Of a stretch of 64,000 bases of DNA, positions 46,436 through 56,305 are shown piece after piece. The notes under the pieces were generated by a model that had not been told where the DNA came from, did no database searches, and worked only from the letters and a program-made list of their open reading frames with translations. Numbering within the stretch: the first letter of the stretch is position 1; each line of letters starts with the position of its first letter. The stretch is taken from contig CM073893.1 of NCBI GenBank assembly GCA_037176705.1, positions 30,293,182-30,357,181 on the forward strand, given 5' to 3'. Made by a program: the position numbers and the translations under genes. The stretch is from Molossus alvarezi (Eukaryota > Chordata > Mammalia > Chiroptera > Molossidae).

Positions 46436-48842
46436 AGAATGAATCTAGAGGGTTCTGGTCCCAATGGCAGCATAGGTTAATGTGGTACTCACATCCTCCC
46501 ACAACTACATCAAAATTACAACTAAACTACAGAACCACCATCATCCAGAATCACCTGATGTCTAGATGAATGGATATCCTATAACTAACAATTTAAAGAA
46601 GCCACACCAAGACTGGTAAGAGGAGTGGAGATTTGGAACAGGCTGGTCCCATACCCGCATGTGGTGAATAAAAATCAGAAAGCGTATCTTGGCTGTGGAG
46701 CTTCCCCTGAAAAGTGAAGGGTCCCAGACCCACACCAGGACCCCCAGCCCAGGGTTCCAGTGCGAGCAACAGAAGTCTCTATACCTTCTGGCTTTAAAAA
46801 CCAGTGGGGATTGTAGTTGAGAGACATGGAGGGTTTTAGAATCCCAGGCAGTTCCTTTTAAAGGGCCCACCCATGGACTTACTCAGCCTTACTGGCTCTG
46901 AGCTCAAGTGCTGGGGCAACAGCTCAAAAGACATCAAAGACATACAAAGAGGAACTGAATTGTCTGGCATCGTGATGAAAGCTGGGGGGCAGCTTTCTGC
47001 CACACAAAAGTGTTGGCAGAGGCCACTGTTCCTTTTTAAGGTCCTCCCTGCACAGAGCTGGCAGATGGGTGCTTTACCAGAGTCTTAATATACCCAGGTC
47101 ACTGTTTGTCCTGCCCTGGTGATTCTCTGAGACCCCTACCCACTCACCTTGCAGGCTCACCAAAGCTGTTTACAGTATCTTTTCCATATAAATGGCCACT
47201 CTAGGCTCATGTTTTGGACTCTCCTAAAATCTCTCCAACAAGCAGCCTGTGGTCTCAGTATACCCTGTACCTCCCACTAAGTGGCCCCTGGTTCACAGCT
47301 GGATTACCTAGGCACCTCCAAACCCAATAAAAATATCAGTCATATGCATGTTGTTTTGTAGTGTATACTGGGTGGTCTTGGGCAGAAAACAGGTGGTGGC
47401 TGACCCTTGGCCTGCAGCTCTAGGCAGGCCCCAGAGCCAGCACACACAGTAGAAAACTGAAGACCAGTTTGAAGCACCATCAAACCACCTCCACAAGTGA
47501 CACACTCAAGGGGCAGACTCAGTAGATATCAGAGCTATGCTGAACCAAGTCCACCTTTGTGGGGCAGACCCCTGCACGGCTGATCTTCCACAGTGGCCAG
47601 TGGTGGCACCCAGTATTGCAGCCTATTTATCTGCCTGGGGGTAAAATCTTCCCATTAATGTGACAACAACAATGAAGGCTCAACTACAACAGAAGAGTAT
47701 ACACATCCCACAGGGGGGAGACAGAGAAGACCTAGAGTGCCTAGCTTGGGTGGTTGGGGAAGTTGTACCACAGGAACCTACAGAACATACTACTTTACCC
47801 AGATTGAGATACATAGTAGCTCTACCTAATACATAGAACCAAACACAGGAAGGCTGTCAAAATGAGGAGACAAAGAAATTAGTCCCAAATGAAAAAACAG
47901 AACAAAACTCCAGAAAACAACTAAACAAAATATAGACAATCAATCTACCTGATGAAGATTTCAAAACACTGTTTATAAAGATACTCAATGAATTTAGTGA
48001 GAACCTCAACAGTATAAAAAGTACATGGAAACCATGTCAGAAATGAAGGATACAGTAACAGAAATGAAGAATAGTTTACAGGGAATCACTAGTAGAGGAG
48101 ATGAAGCCAAAAATCAAATCAGCCTTTTGAAATACAAAGAAGCAAAAAACAAAACAAACAAAATACAATGAGAACAAACAAACAAAAAACTATAATAAAA
48201 AAGGATAGTGTAAGGAGTCTCTGGGATAACTTAAAGCATACCAACATTTGAATCATGGGGGTGCTGGAGGGAAATGAGAAAGAGCTAAAAATTAAAAATC
48301 TATTTGAACAAATTATGATAGAAAATGTCCCTAACCTAGTGAAGAAACAGACATACAAGTCCAGAAAGCAGAGTCCCAAACAAAATGAACCCAAAGAGGC
48401 TCATACCAAGACACATCATAATTAAAATGCCTAAGGTAAGACAAAGAGAAAATCTTAAAAGCAGCAGGAGAAAAGCAGTTAATTACCTATAGGCCAGTTC
48501 CCATCAGACTGTCAGCTGATTTCTCAACAGAAACTTTGCCAGCCAGAAGGGATTGATCAGAAATATTCATTGCTGAAAAACAAAGAGCTAAAACCAGGAT
48601 TACGTAGCAAAGCTATCATTTAGAATTGAAGGACATATATCTTCCCAGACAAGAAAAAGCTAAAGGACTTCATCACCACCATACCAATATTACATGAAAT
48701 GTTAAAGGGTCTTCCATAAGAAGAAGAAATAAAGATAAAAAATATGAACAATAAAATGGTAATACATACATATTTATCAACAACTAAATCTAAAAACAAA
48801 ATAAAGAAACAAGCAGAACAGAAAATAAAGAATAAATCTAGA
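46436..48842 (+). mobile_element. HAL1-like (half-L1) element 2, with 14-bp TSD
   Basis: The element at 46450-48828 has a 5' UTR of about 1.4 kb (start GGTTCTGGTCCCAATGGCAG), an ORF1 pseudogene (47862-48719), the first codons of ORF2 (ATG at 48756) and a short A-rich end; it has no reverse transcriptase and no G-rich 3' UTR. AGAATGAATCTAGA (46436-46449) and AGAATAAATCTAGA (48829-48842) are the target duplication. It diverges from L1 at the same ORF2 position as element 1 and shares the next 40 or so bases with it (AATCTA-AAACA-AAT...AAGCAG), which element 1 continues into a 3' UTR. Confidence 0.83.
47862..48719 (+). pseudogene. HAL1-like element 2: ORF1 pseudogene
   Basis: It begins MRRQRN at 47862 and then meets a stop. 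The coiled-coil region has FSENLNS (about 47990-48010) with fewer heptads than element 1. The RRM-like region near 48243-48300 and the C-terminal block (AKLSFRIEGHI near 48606) are recognisable in shifting frames. The end is HEMLKGLP before the TAA at 48717-48719. Stops and frameshifts rule out a product. The A-rich GAAGAAGAAATAAAGATAAA just after the stop is the likely seed of the GAA expansion seen in the third element. Confidence 0.82.
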
Positions 48843-49530
48843 TATTAGAATGACACATTGTTGGATATATGAAAATTGGTAATTGTAGTCACCAAAGAAA
48901 ATATGATTTTATCACTGTGAACTGAAAATAAAAGTTGTTCTAATTTTTCAACTAGTCATAAGTAATCACTTCAAGGTATAATTTGATATATGAAAGTGCT
49001 TTCTTGAACATAACACAGAGAACGGTTAAAAAAAATGATACTACAGAAACCATATATCTGTAAAACAAAAAACTTATATTAGACTTAAGTTTTCCAGATG
49101 TTTAAATAGTTTGTGTTTCAAAGCTGTTTTTGTTTTTTTTTAAGAAAACTGTTTCAGAAAATAAAGCTAAAATTGATGATTTTCTTTTTAACCACACAAT
49201 ATTTAATAATCAGAAAATGTTTATATTTCATATAATGTTAGCATATTTTATATAGTTACAGGGCAAAGAAATAATATCTTAATAGCTGTATTTTTTTTTC
49301 TATAAAAGGAATAAATAACATTTATGTTGCTTGATTTATAATTTTTGTTTTGTTTTAAGACAGCTCTGATGGATTGCTTGTATTTGCTAAATTTCCGTCT
49401 GGGCAATGAAGTTCACCATCTTCATTTTCTCTCTCAACTTGAATTAATATCATTTCAGTTAAAAAGAAAACAAAACAAAAATCCAGTATAATCTTTTATT
49501 TTAAAGTATTCTGCATGATTTAACTCTACA
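48843..49530. other. AT-rich spacer, no feature recognised
   Basis: Between HAL1-like element 2 and the next L1. T- and A-runs only; no gene or repeat was recognised. Confidence 0.5.
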
Positions 49531-50510
49531 TAAAACATGTTTTGATCTTTATTCCCAAAGATGGTGGCAGATTAAGTGCAAGCTACACTTACCTGCTCCA
49601 AGGACCAAACTGGTATTATAACTAATTTAAAGAAAAGTCATCCTGAATAACAAACTAAAGACTAGCTGGAGAAAGGTCTTATAACAAAGGACTTACTGAG
49701 GAGGTGGTGAGGCACAAGGGGGCTGGCTGGGTACTCGTGGGAAGCAGTTAAAGTTCTACAGGGATATCTCAGCTGCAGGGGATTCCCCCTGAAAAGTGTG
49801 GGTTCTAAACCCCAAGCCAGGCTCCCTAGTCCAGGTCATCAAAACCAGAAAAGTCACCCATAATACATCTGGCAGTGAGCAGCAGCAGGGTTTCTGTCTG
49901 CCTGGAAAAAAAACAGCTGGAAAAGCAGGTACCCTCCTAAAGGGACAATGACAAAATTGTTTGCAACCATCACCTTGGGCTCTGCTTGAGGGAAAGCAGA
50001 GTGTACTATAACTGCATGAGGAGAGTCTGAGATTGGTGATTCTGGAGAGATTGCTAAGAGGTCAGCCACTAGGATCCCTGTGGTGAGTCATTCCCCAATT
50101 TCAGAAGCCATCTTTTTTCAGGCAGAGCATCAGCATGAGGAGAAGAAATAGCCCCACTCATTGGAATTCCTCTTACCATACTCTGTGGAGCTTACTGCTG
50201 AGGTGTACATGCCAAGGCTCTTTAAGTGACTGAGCCTAACAGCTTTCTGTGATCTTTAGTTATACAGCAGCTTGCACACTGCATTGGGGGTTGAACCTCA
50301 TTGTCAGCCAGCCTGAAGTTTGATATCATGCATAAATGGACAATAGCAATTAAGACTCAATTATAACAAGAGGGCTCACATAATGTTCACAAGGAATATT
50401 CTTAGAGCAACCAGCTTAGGTAATCAGGAAGACTGTGCTACTGGGTCCCACAGGTCACCTACTATATAAGGTCACTCTACCATTGCTGAGAATTGTAGCA
50501 AATCTACTAA

Positions 50511-50541
<31 letters not shown>

Positions 50542-50549
50542 ACAGCCAA

Positions 50550-51602
50550 ATGGGGAGGCAAAGAAATAACTCTCAAATGAAAGAACAAGAAAATTCACTA
50601 GGAGATGAACCAAATAAAACAGAGGTAAGAAATTTATCAGATATAGAATTCAGCGAAATGATTATAATAATGCCAATAGCCTAACAAAGGACATAGACAC
50701 ATAAAAAAGGGACCAATCAGAAATGAAGAATGCTCTTTCTGAAATAAAAAACTACACTGGCAGGAATAACTAGTAGGCTTGAAGAAGCGCAGGGTCAAAT
50801 CAGCAATTTGGAAGACAAGTAGAAGAAATACCCAATCAGAACAACAAAAAACAAAATAATAATTTTAAAAAATGAGGATAGGGTAAAAGACCTTAGGGAA
50901 AACATGAAGCATAACAACATCCACATCATAGGGTTACCACAAAGAGAAGAGAGAGAGAAAGGGATTAAAAAACTATTTGAAAAAATAGTAACTGAAAACC
51001 ACTTTAATCTGGTAAAGAAAAAAGACATACAAGTCAAAGAAGCAGAGAGTCACAAATCAGATGGATCCAAAGAAGCCCACACCAAGACACACCATAATTA
51101 AAATAACAAAAGTTAAAGACAAGAGACAATTTAGAAGCCGCAAGAGAAAATCAGTCAGTTACCTCCAAGGGAGCTCCCATGAGACTGTCCGCTGATTTCT
51201 CAACATAAACATTTCAGGCCAAAAGGAATAGGCATGAAATACTCAAAATGATAAAAAAAAAAAAAAAAAGCAGGGACCTATGACCAAGGCTTCTTTCTCA
51301 AGCAAGTCTATCATTTAAAATTAAAAGAGAAAGAAAGAACTTCATAGACAAAAAAACAAAAAACAAACAAACAAAAAAACTAAAAGAGTTTGTTACCAGC
51401 AAATCATATTTATAAAATGTTAAAAAAAAAGTTGCTTGAAGAAGGAGAAGTAAGAGAAGAAGAAGAAGAAGAAGAAGAAGAAGAAGAAGAAGAAGAAGAA
51501 GAAGAAGAAGAGGAGGAGGAGGAGGAGGAGGAGGAGGAGGAGGAGGAGGAGGAGGAGGAGGAGGAGGAGGAGGAGGAAGAGGAGGAGGAGGAGAATAGCT
51601 AA
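50550..51602 (+). pseudogene. L1 ORF1 pseudogene ending in a poly-Glu tract
   Basis: The ATG at 50550 gives MGRQRNN. In the RRM-like part the frame at 50904-51101 reads MKHNNIHIIGLPQREEREK and goes on to IVTENHFNL and VKEAESHKSDGSKEAHTKT. The C-terminal end at 51390-51602 reads MLKKKLLEEGEVRE followed by a long glutamate run coded by GAA and GAG, then NS and a stop. In intact L1 copies ORF1 ends about here, so the poly-Glu tail is a secondary expansion. Frame breaks exist between the blocks. Confidence 0.8.
51454..51595 (+). repeat. (GAA)n(GAG)n pure polypurine tract
   Basis: About 140 bases of GAA units change at about 51510 to GAG units and back to GAA once near 51576. All purines are on the plus strand. 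Long mirror-type polypurine tracts can form triplex (H-DNA), as is known for this sequence class. On the minus strand the tract gives meaningless proline or leucine runs. Confidence 0.97.
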
Positions 51603-51609
51603 AAAAATA

Positions 51610-52435
51610 AAAAGGCAATAAAAATACCTATCAATAACCATTTTAATGGGTTTAAATGCTTCAATCAAAAGGCATACAGTAGCTGAATAGATAAGAAAAT
51701 AAGACACATGTATATGCTGTCTTCTAGAGACCCACATCAGTACAAAAGACACACACAAACTAAAATTAAAGGGATGGAAAAAGATATTTCCTGCAAATGA
51801 AAGGGAAAAATGTGATAGCATTACTTATGTCTAACAAGACAGATATTAAAACCAAGGCTAGAGTAAAAGACAAAGAAGAACACTTTGTATGATAAAATGA
51901 ACAATCCAGCAAGGAGGTATAACCCTTGTAAACATTTATGCACCCAACATAGGAGCACCTAAATGTGTAAAGCAAATCTTGATTGAAATAAAAGGAGAGA
52001 TTGACAGTAATTATAGTAGAGGATTTTAGCACTCAATTGATTTTAATGGCTAGATTTTCCAGACAAAAAATTAACAAGGAAATGATGGCCTTAAATGGTC
52101 CAATAGATCAAATTGGTTTAATTGATATCTTCTGAACATTTCACCCCAAAGGAGCAGAATGTACATTATTTTTAAGTATGTTAAGAATGTTCTCTAGGAG
52201 AGAACACAAATCAAATCTTAATAAATTTAAGAAGATTGAAATTATATCTAGCATATTCTCAGACCATAATGCTATGAAACTTGAAATCAATCAGAAGAAA
52301 ACTGAAAACAAACAAAGACACGGAGACTAAATAACATATTACTAAACAATAAATGAGTTAACAATGAGATCAAGGAAGAAATTAAAGATACCTTGCAACA
52401 AATAAAAATGAGAATACCAATTAAGCAAAAAAGAA
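51610..52435 (+). pseudogene. L1 ORF2 endonuclease region, truncated
   Basis: Blocks of the L1 endonuclease remain: AATACCTATCAATAACCATT (near the ORF2 start), LETHIS at about 51728 (the usual QETH block with Q changed), TLVNIYAPNIGAP at about 51923-51962, and FSDHNAMKLE at about 52257-52286 with the catalytic SDH triad residues kept. It ends after EIKEEIKD near 52390. Multiple stops and frameshifts are present. Nothing of the reverse transcriptase follows. Confidence 0.82.
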
Positions 52436-52558
52436 GAAAAGAGAACTTATGGACATGGACAACAGTGTAGTAATTGTGTGTGTGTGTGGGGAGGTGGTAG
52501 AGGTAGAAGAGGGTATAGTGGGGATATATGTTGATTGAGAGAAATAAAATAAATTAAG

Positions 52559-52860
52559 AAAATGTATTTTAGAAGAACAAAATGTGTCTGTATTTTATTC
52601 TCTAACTAGTTATTTTAAATTACTACAGAATGTCAAACTGACCAACAGGCCAGGAATGGTAAACACGGAACTTCAGGAGATTTCATTGTTATTTGCTTAT
52701 CTATTTGTTCTTTTCTGTATTACATTATTAATTATAGAGAAATAGATCATAGACCAAGCCAGTGCACTAAAGCCAAGTATCTTGGAGTCAGTCCTTAGTA
52801 TACCTAGGATTCTTTTCTGTGATGACTATATTCAAGCATTCATCCTCAATAAATGTGTTG
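52559..52860. other. Spacer, no feature recognised
   Basis: About 300 bases of AT-rich sequence before the TTCC microsatellite; nothing recognised. Confidence 0.5.
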
Positions 52861-52892
52861 CCTCCCTCCTTCCTTCCTTCCTTCCTTCCTTC

Positions 52893-52937
<45 letters not shown>

Positions 52938-52940
52938 TCT
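52861..52940. repeat. (TTCC)n(TTTC)n microsatellite
   Basis: A polypyrimidine tract of TTCC units switches to TTTC units at about 52894. It probably grew from the pyrimidine-rich part of a retroelement or the L1 3' end beside it. The minus-strand Lys/Glu frame through it is an artefact. Confidence 0.96.
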
Positions 52941-52949
52941 TACTTTTTT

Positions 52950-53750
52950 AAAATATAAATTCACTTGAAATTGCAAATTCAGTGCAGAGTATCCCATGAA
53001 CCCTTCACCCTGTTTCTCGCAAAGATTATATTTTATATAATTAGAACCTAATATTAAAACTAGGAAATTGACTTTGGTAAATATATGTGCATAGCTCTAT
53101 ACATTTATCCCATGCATAGACTAATGTAAGTACTACTTTAAATAATATGCTAAACTGTTCCATCAGCACAAAGATATTTCTCTTGCTACCACTTATGTAC
53201 TCACTGAACCACCCCTCGTCCCTGTCAACCACTAATCTATTCCCCATCTTAAAATGGTTTTGTCCTGGCTGGTTTGACTTAGTGGTTGGAGTGTCGGCCT
53301 GTGGACCAGAGTCCCGGGTTTGTTTCCCACTAGGGGCACATACCAAAAAAAAAAAAAAAAGGTTTTATTTTGGGAATGTCATATAAATGGTATAAATGGT
53401 AATATATTGTATGTCATTCATTTCAGATTTTTTTTTCAGTGCAGATAATGCCCTTGGGATCAATCCAAATTGCTACATGTAATAATAGCTAACTCCTTTT
53501 TTGTTGTTGCTGAGTGTCTCATAGAATGGATAAACTACATATTGAATAAACCATTCACCTACAGGTCATTTGTTCTACAAAAAGGGCATTTTGCTTATTT
53601 TCTGTGTTTGGATATTAAATCTGAATAAAGCTGCTATAAATATTTATATACAGAATTTTGTGTGTATTTTATTTCTCTTGGATAAATGCCAAACTTTTGC
53701 ATTTATACAGTCATTGGGGATACAACTATGTAAATAATCTTAGCCTTGGT
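52950..53750 (-). mobile_element. Old L1 3' end, minus strand, carrying a short SINE
   Basis: Complement blocks include CCATGAACCCTTCACCCTG, ACCACCCCTCGTCCCTGTC, AACCACTAATCTATTCCCC, GGGAATGTCATATAAATGG, GCTGAGTGTCTCATAGAATGG and ATTAAATCTGAATAAAGCTG, which follow the L1 ORF2 tail and 3' UTR. The copy is split at 53264-53360 by a truncated SINE. Confidence 0.75.
53256..53368 (+). mobile_element. Truncated VES-type SINE: tRNA-like head only
   Basis: The element at 53264-53360 consists of CCTGGCTGGTTTGACTTAGT, GGTTGGAGTGTCGG, GGGTTTGTTTCCCAC and then, directly after GGGGCACATACC, a run of A residues. The body and the TC-rich tail of other copies are absent. GGTTTTGT (53256-53263) and GGTTTTAT (53361-53368) are a short duplication, so the short form itself appears to have been inserted. 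Confidence 0.85.
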
Positions 53751-53753
53751 CTC

Positions 53754-54300
53754 TCATGACACATCTTTGTTTTTGACAATCTTTCCTAATTCTTTCTTTG
53801 ATGCTCTTCTGAGTTTGAGAATTTCCTTGATTTCTTGGCTGCAATCTCCATTTGAATTGATGACTTGAACAATTTCAGTGTCTTCGTTGTCTATGTTAAA
53901 GTTGTATATTTTTTCTGTGGTCATGATTTTTGTCTTCTGGATGTTCAAATGCAGTACTGCTTTGGCACTTTCTTCTTTCACTTCTACCACAGTCACTTTC
54001 ATTTTTTTTTTCTTTATTGATTTTTTTAGAAGAGGAGGGGAGAGGGAGAGAGAGAAACATCAATGAGCAAGAACATCAATTGTCTGCCTCCTGCATGACC
54101 CCTACTGGGGATTGGGCCCATAACCTGGGTATGTGCTCTGATTGGGAATCGAACTGGCGACCTCTTATTGCATGTGTCGATGCTCAATCACTGAGCCACA
54201 CCAGCCGGACACCATCACAGTCATTGTAAATCATTGCTCCTTTCTGTCATTAAAATGATGTGGGGCCAGAACAGAGTGTTTAAAAAATAAATCATGGAAT
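53754..54300 (-). pseudogene. RTE/BovB-like LINE reverse transcriptase relic
   Basis: The minus strand from 54002 to 53754 reads EVKEESAKAVLHLNIQKTKI, then later NGDCSQEIKEILKLRRASKK and further ELGKIVKNKDVS. This matches the order of a well-known RT block in RTE-clade (BovB-like) LINEs: LNIQKTKIM, GDCSQEIK, then a short lysine-rich stretch. It is an unusual frame of about 80 codons without stops. Only this part of the RT is left. The upstream side (above 54213) is separated by a SINE and is not clearly readable. Whether it belongs to the mammal-wide RTE family or a BovB-type one cannot be decided by eye. Confidence 0.55.
53987..54226 (-). mobile_element. VES-type SINE, short-tail subtype, minus strand
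   Basis: The SINE at about 54001-54212 reads TTTCTTTATTGATTTTTTAG, a GA-rich tract, CTGCATGACCCCTACTGGGG, GGGAATCGAACTGGCGACC and GCTCAATCACTGAGCCACAC. ACCACAGTCACTTTC at the left and ATCACAGTCATTGTA at the right look like a diverged target duplication. It landed in the RTE-like relic. Confidence 0.92.
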
Positions 54301-54940
54301 TTTGAAAGAGGTATAAGACATAACTAATTATAAAGATACATTAATCAAGACAATGTGTTATTGGTGTAAAATTATATATATGTAAAACAGAATAGAGAGT
54401 CCTGAAGTAGACCCAAGCAAATATAGTCAACTGATCTTTAGCAAAAGAGCAAAGATAATTCAATGGAGAAATAATAGGCTTTTCAATGAATAATGCTTGA
54501 TATCCATGTGAACAAATGAATGTCGACATTAAATAAAAGAGAACCTATATAAAGACATTACACCTTTCATAAAACAATACAATGGATCACAGGCATAAAT
54601 TTAGAAAGCAAACTATAAACATTCTTTAAAAAATATATAGAAGAAAATCTAGGTGATCTTGAGTTTTGCAATGGGAACAACCTCAAAAGTATGACCCATG
54701 AAAGAAAACAACATAAGTTGTACTTTATTAAATATACACTCTACTATTTTTTGAAAAATTCTGTTAGAGAATCAAAAGATAAGCCACAAACGTGGAGAAA
54801 ATATTATAAACCTGTATTGTACTTCTATTAAAAATATACTTAGAACTCTTACAACTTAATGATAAAAATATATACAATCCAACAAACAAAAAATAAGCAA
54901 AAGATTTCAACAGAAACCTCAAGCAAAAAAGAAAAAAAAA

Positions 54941-55033
54941 ATATGTATATATGTATATATACATATATATGTGTGTGTGTATATATATGTATATGTATTT
55001 ATATATAGAGAGAGAGAGAGAAAGAGAGAGAGG
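54941..55033. repeat. (TATG/TA)n(GA)n microsatellite
   Basis: About 90 bases of TATG, TA, TG and finally GA repeats sit within the L1 fragment. It starts after an A-run and ends AGAGAGAGAGG. Confidence 0.94.
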
Positions 55034-55399
55034 TGGCAAATAAACATATAAAAATATTTAATATCATTTGACATTAGGGAATTGCAAATTAAAAAAGCAA
55101 TTAGATACTACACTTAGCTACTAAAAAGACCAAGAGAAAAAATAGTTGATAATACCAATTGCTGGTGAGGATGCTAAACAACAGACATTCTTATTCACTA
55201 TCATCAAGAATATAAAATGGTATAGCAACGTTGGAAGGCAGTTTTGCCATTTATTGGTTTCTTACATAATTATACATAATCTTGTCATACGATTCAGGAA
55301 TTGGCTTCCTGGGTAATTACTCAACTAATTTAAAAAGTTGCATCCACAGAAATATCTGCATATGAGGCTAGTTATTAATATAAGGAAGCTAGTTCTTAA

Positions 55400-56087
55400 T
55401 ATAAGAAAGTAAGAAAAAGAAAACTAAATAAAACTAAATAATACGCTGAATAAACTTGAAAGCTGAAAAGGTAGCAGGGTTGCATTCCATCTAGTTTTCT
55501 GGGAAACTACAGCATAAACAGACTCATTCATACATGCCAAGGGACTGCCACCAAAGAAGAGATTTAATACCCGGACAGGACAGGAACATCTCCCTAGGGT
55601 GCTGCAGGCTCAGTACTGAATTTGCAGAGGAGGGAGGACAGGAAATTCCTCTGCTGGGTATATGCACAGTAGAAGCCAGATGACATAATGGAACTTTTGG
55701 ACAGCACAGTGGGAGCCAGGGTGCTGACACAGAGGGCTAGAGCCTAGCCTGAGAAAAACTGCAAAGATAATCAAATTGGATAGAGGGTATAAAACCCCAA
55801 TAGAATTTGCTGGGAGGAGGACCTGACTCAGGCCCAAGAAGTGTCAGAAATTGGGGTTGGATAGGTTGAATGGTGCTTAGTTCTTATTGGGAACCAAGAA
55901 GATATATGGAAGATTAACAAAAGCCTTGAAGATGTTCTTTAGAGTCTGCCCACCCTCTACATCCCTAAAGTGTATTTGTTCCCTTACATCACAATAAAAT
56001 CTTGCCATCACATTTAAACTTCTACATGCATGTGCCTTTGAAATTATTTTCTCATGAAACCACAAAAGTACTCATTTTTACCAGTAA
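55400..56087 (+). mobile_element. Probable solo LTR inserted in L1
   Basis: Between L1 blocks there are about 690 bases of GC-richer DNA with a TATA-like GGTATAAAACCCC at 55786-55798, an AATAAA at about 55993, and an end reading ACCAGTAACA near 56087. This is the order promoter, polyadenylation signal, U5 of an LTR on the plus strand. The left end is uncertain, as is the ERV class; a 21-bp near-duplicate (CTAGTTATTAATATAAGGA and CTAGTTCTTAATATAAGAA) lies at about 55369-55410, close to the left end. Confidence 0.5.
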
Positions 56088-56305
56088 CACTTATAAAAGC
56101 TTACTTCATAACCTTCAGAAACTGAAGGAAGCCAAGATGTTCTTCAATAGGTAAGTGAATAAACTGTGCTACCTCCATACAATGGAATCTAATGTATAGA
56201 TTTAATGAGATGAGCTATCAAGATACAAAAAAGATGATAAATGCATATTTCTAACTGAAAGAAATCAACTAGTATCACTTCACTACTCAAAGTAGAAAGC
56301 CTATT

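Larger units (their letters stand above)
49546..52558 (+). mobile_element. Older L1 with large ORF2 deletion
   Basis: A 5' UTR (from about 49546; AAAGATGGTGGCAGATTAAG) leads to an ORF1 pseudogene (50550 on), a GAA/GAG tract, then the N-terminal part of ORF2 to about 52435. The text jumps from ORF2 codons (ATCAAGGAAGAAATTAAAGA) to 3' UTR-like ATGGACATGGACAACAGTG and ends AAATAAAATAAATTAAG. The reverse transcriptase and C-terminal regions are missing. Flanks AAAACATGTTTTGA (49532-49545) and AAAATGTATTTTAGA (52559-52573) could be a decayed duplication, with one gap. The 5' UTR is different from, and older than, that of the HAL1-like copies. Confidence 0.8.
54320..56305 (+). mobile_element. Old L1 ORF2 3' part, plus strand, interrupted
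   Basis: Diagnostic blocks: ATAGAGAGTCCTGAAGTAGAC, CAACTGATCTTTAGCAAAAG, AGGTGATCTTGAGTTTTGCAA, TGCTGGTGAGGATGCTAAAC, then at the right TTCTTCAATAGGTAAGTGAA, CTCCATACAATGGAATCTAA and CTGAAAGAAATCAACTAG. They are the C-terminal half of L1 ORF2, diverged and without an open frame. A TA/TG/GA microsatellite sits at 54941-55033, and a probable LTR (55400-56087) interrupts the copy. Confidence 0.8.

Noticed and set aside
51298..51821. Minus-strand frames with long proline or leucine/phenylalanine runs
   Set aside because: They are translations of the GAA/GAG tract on the wrong strand.
53754..54002. Recent horizontal transfer of BovB into this bat
   Set aside because: A single short diverged relic cannot show this. 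An old mammal-wide RTE explains it equally well.
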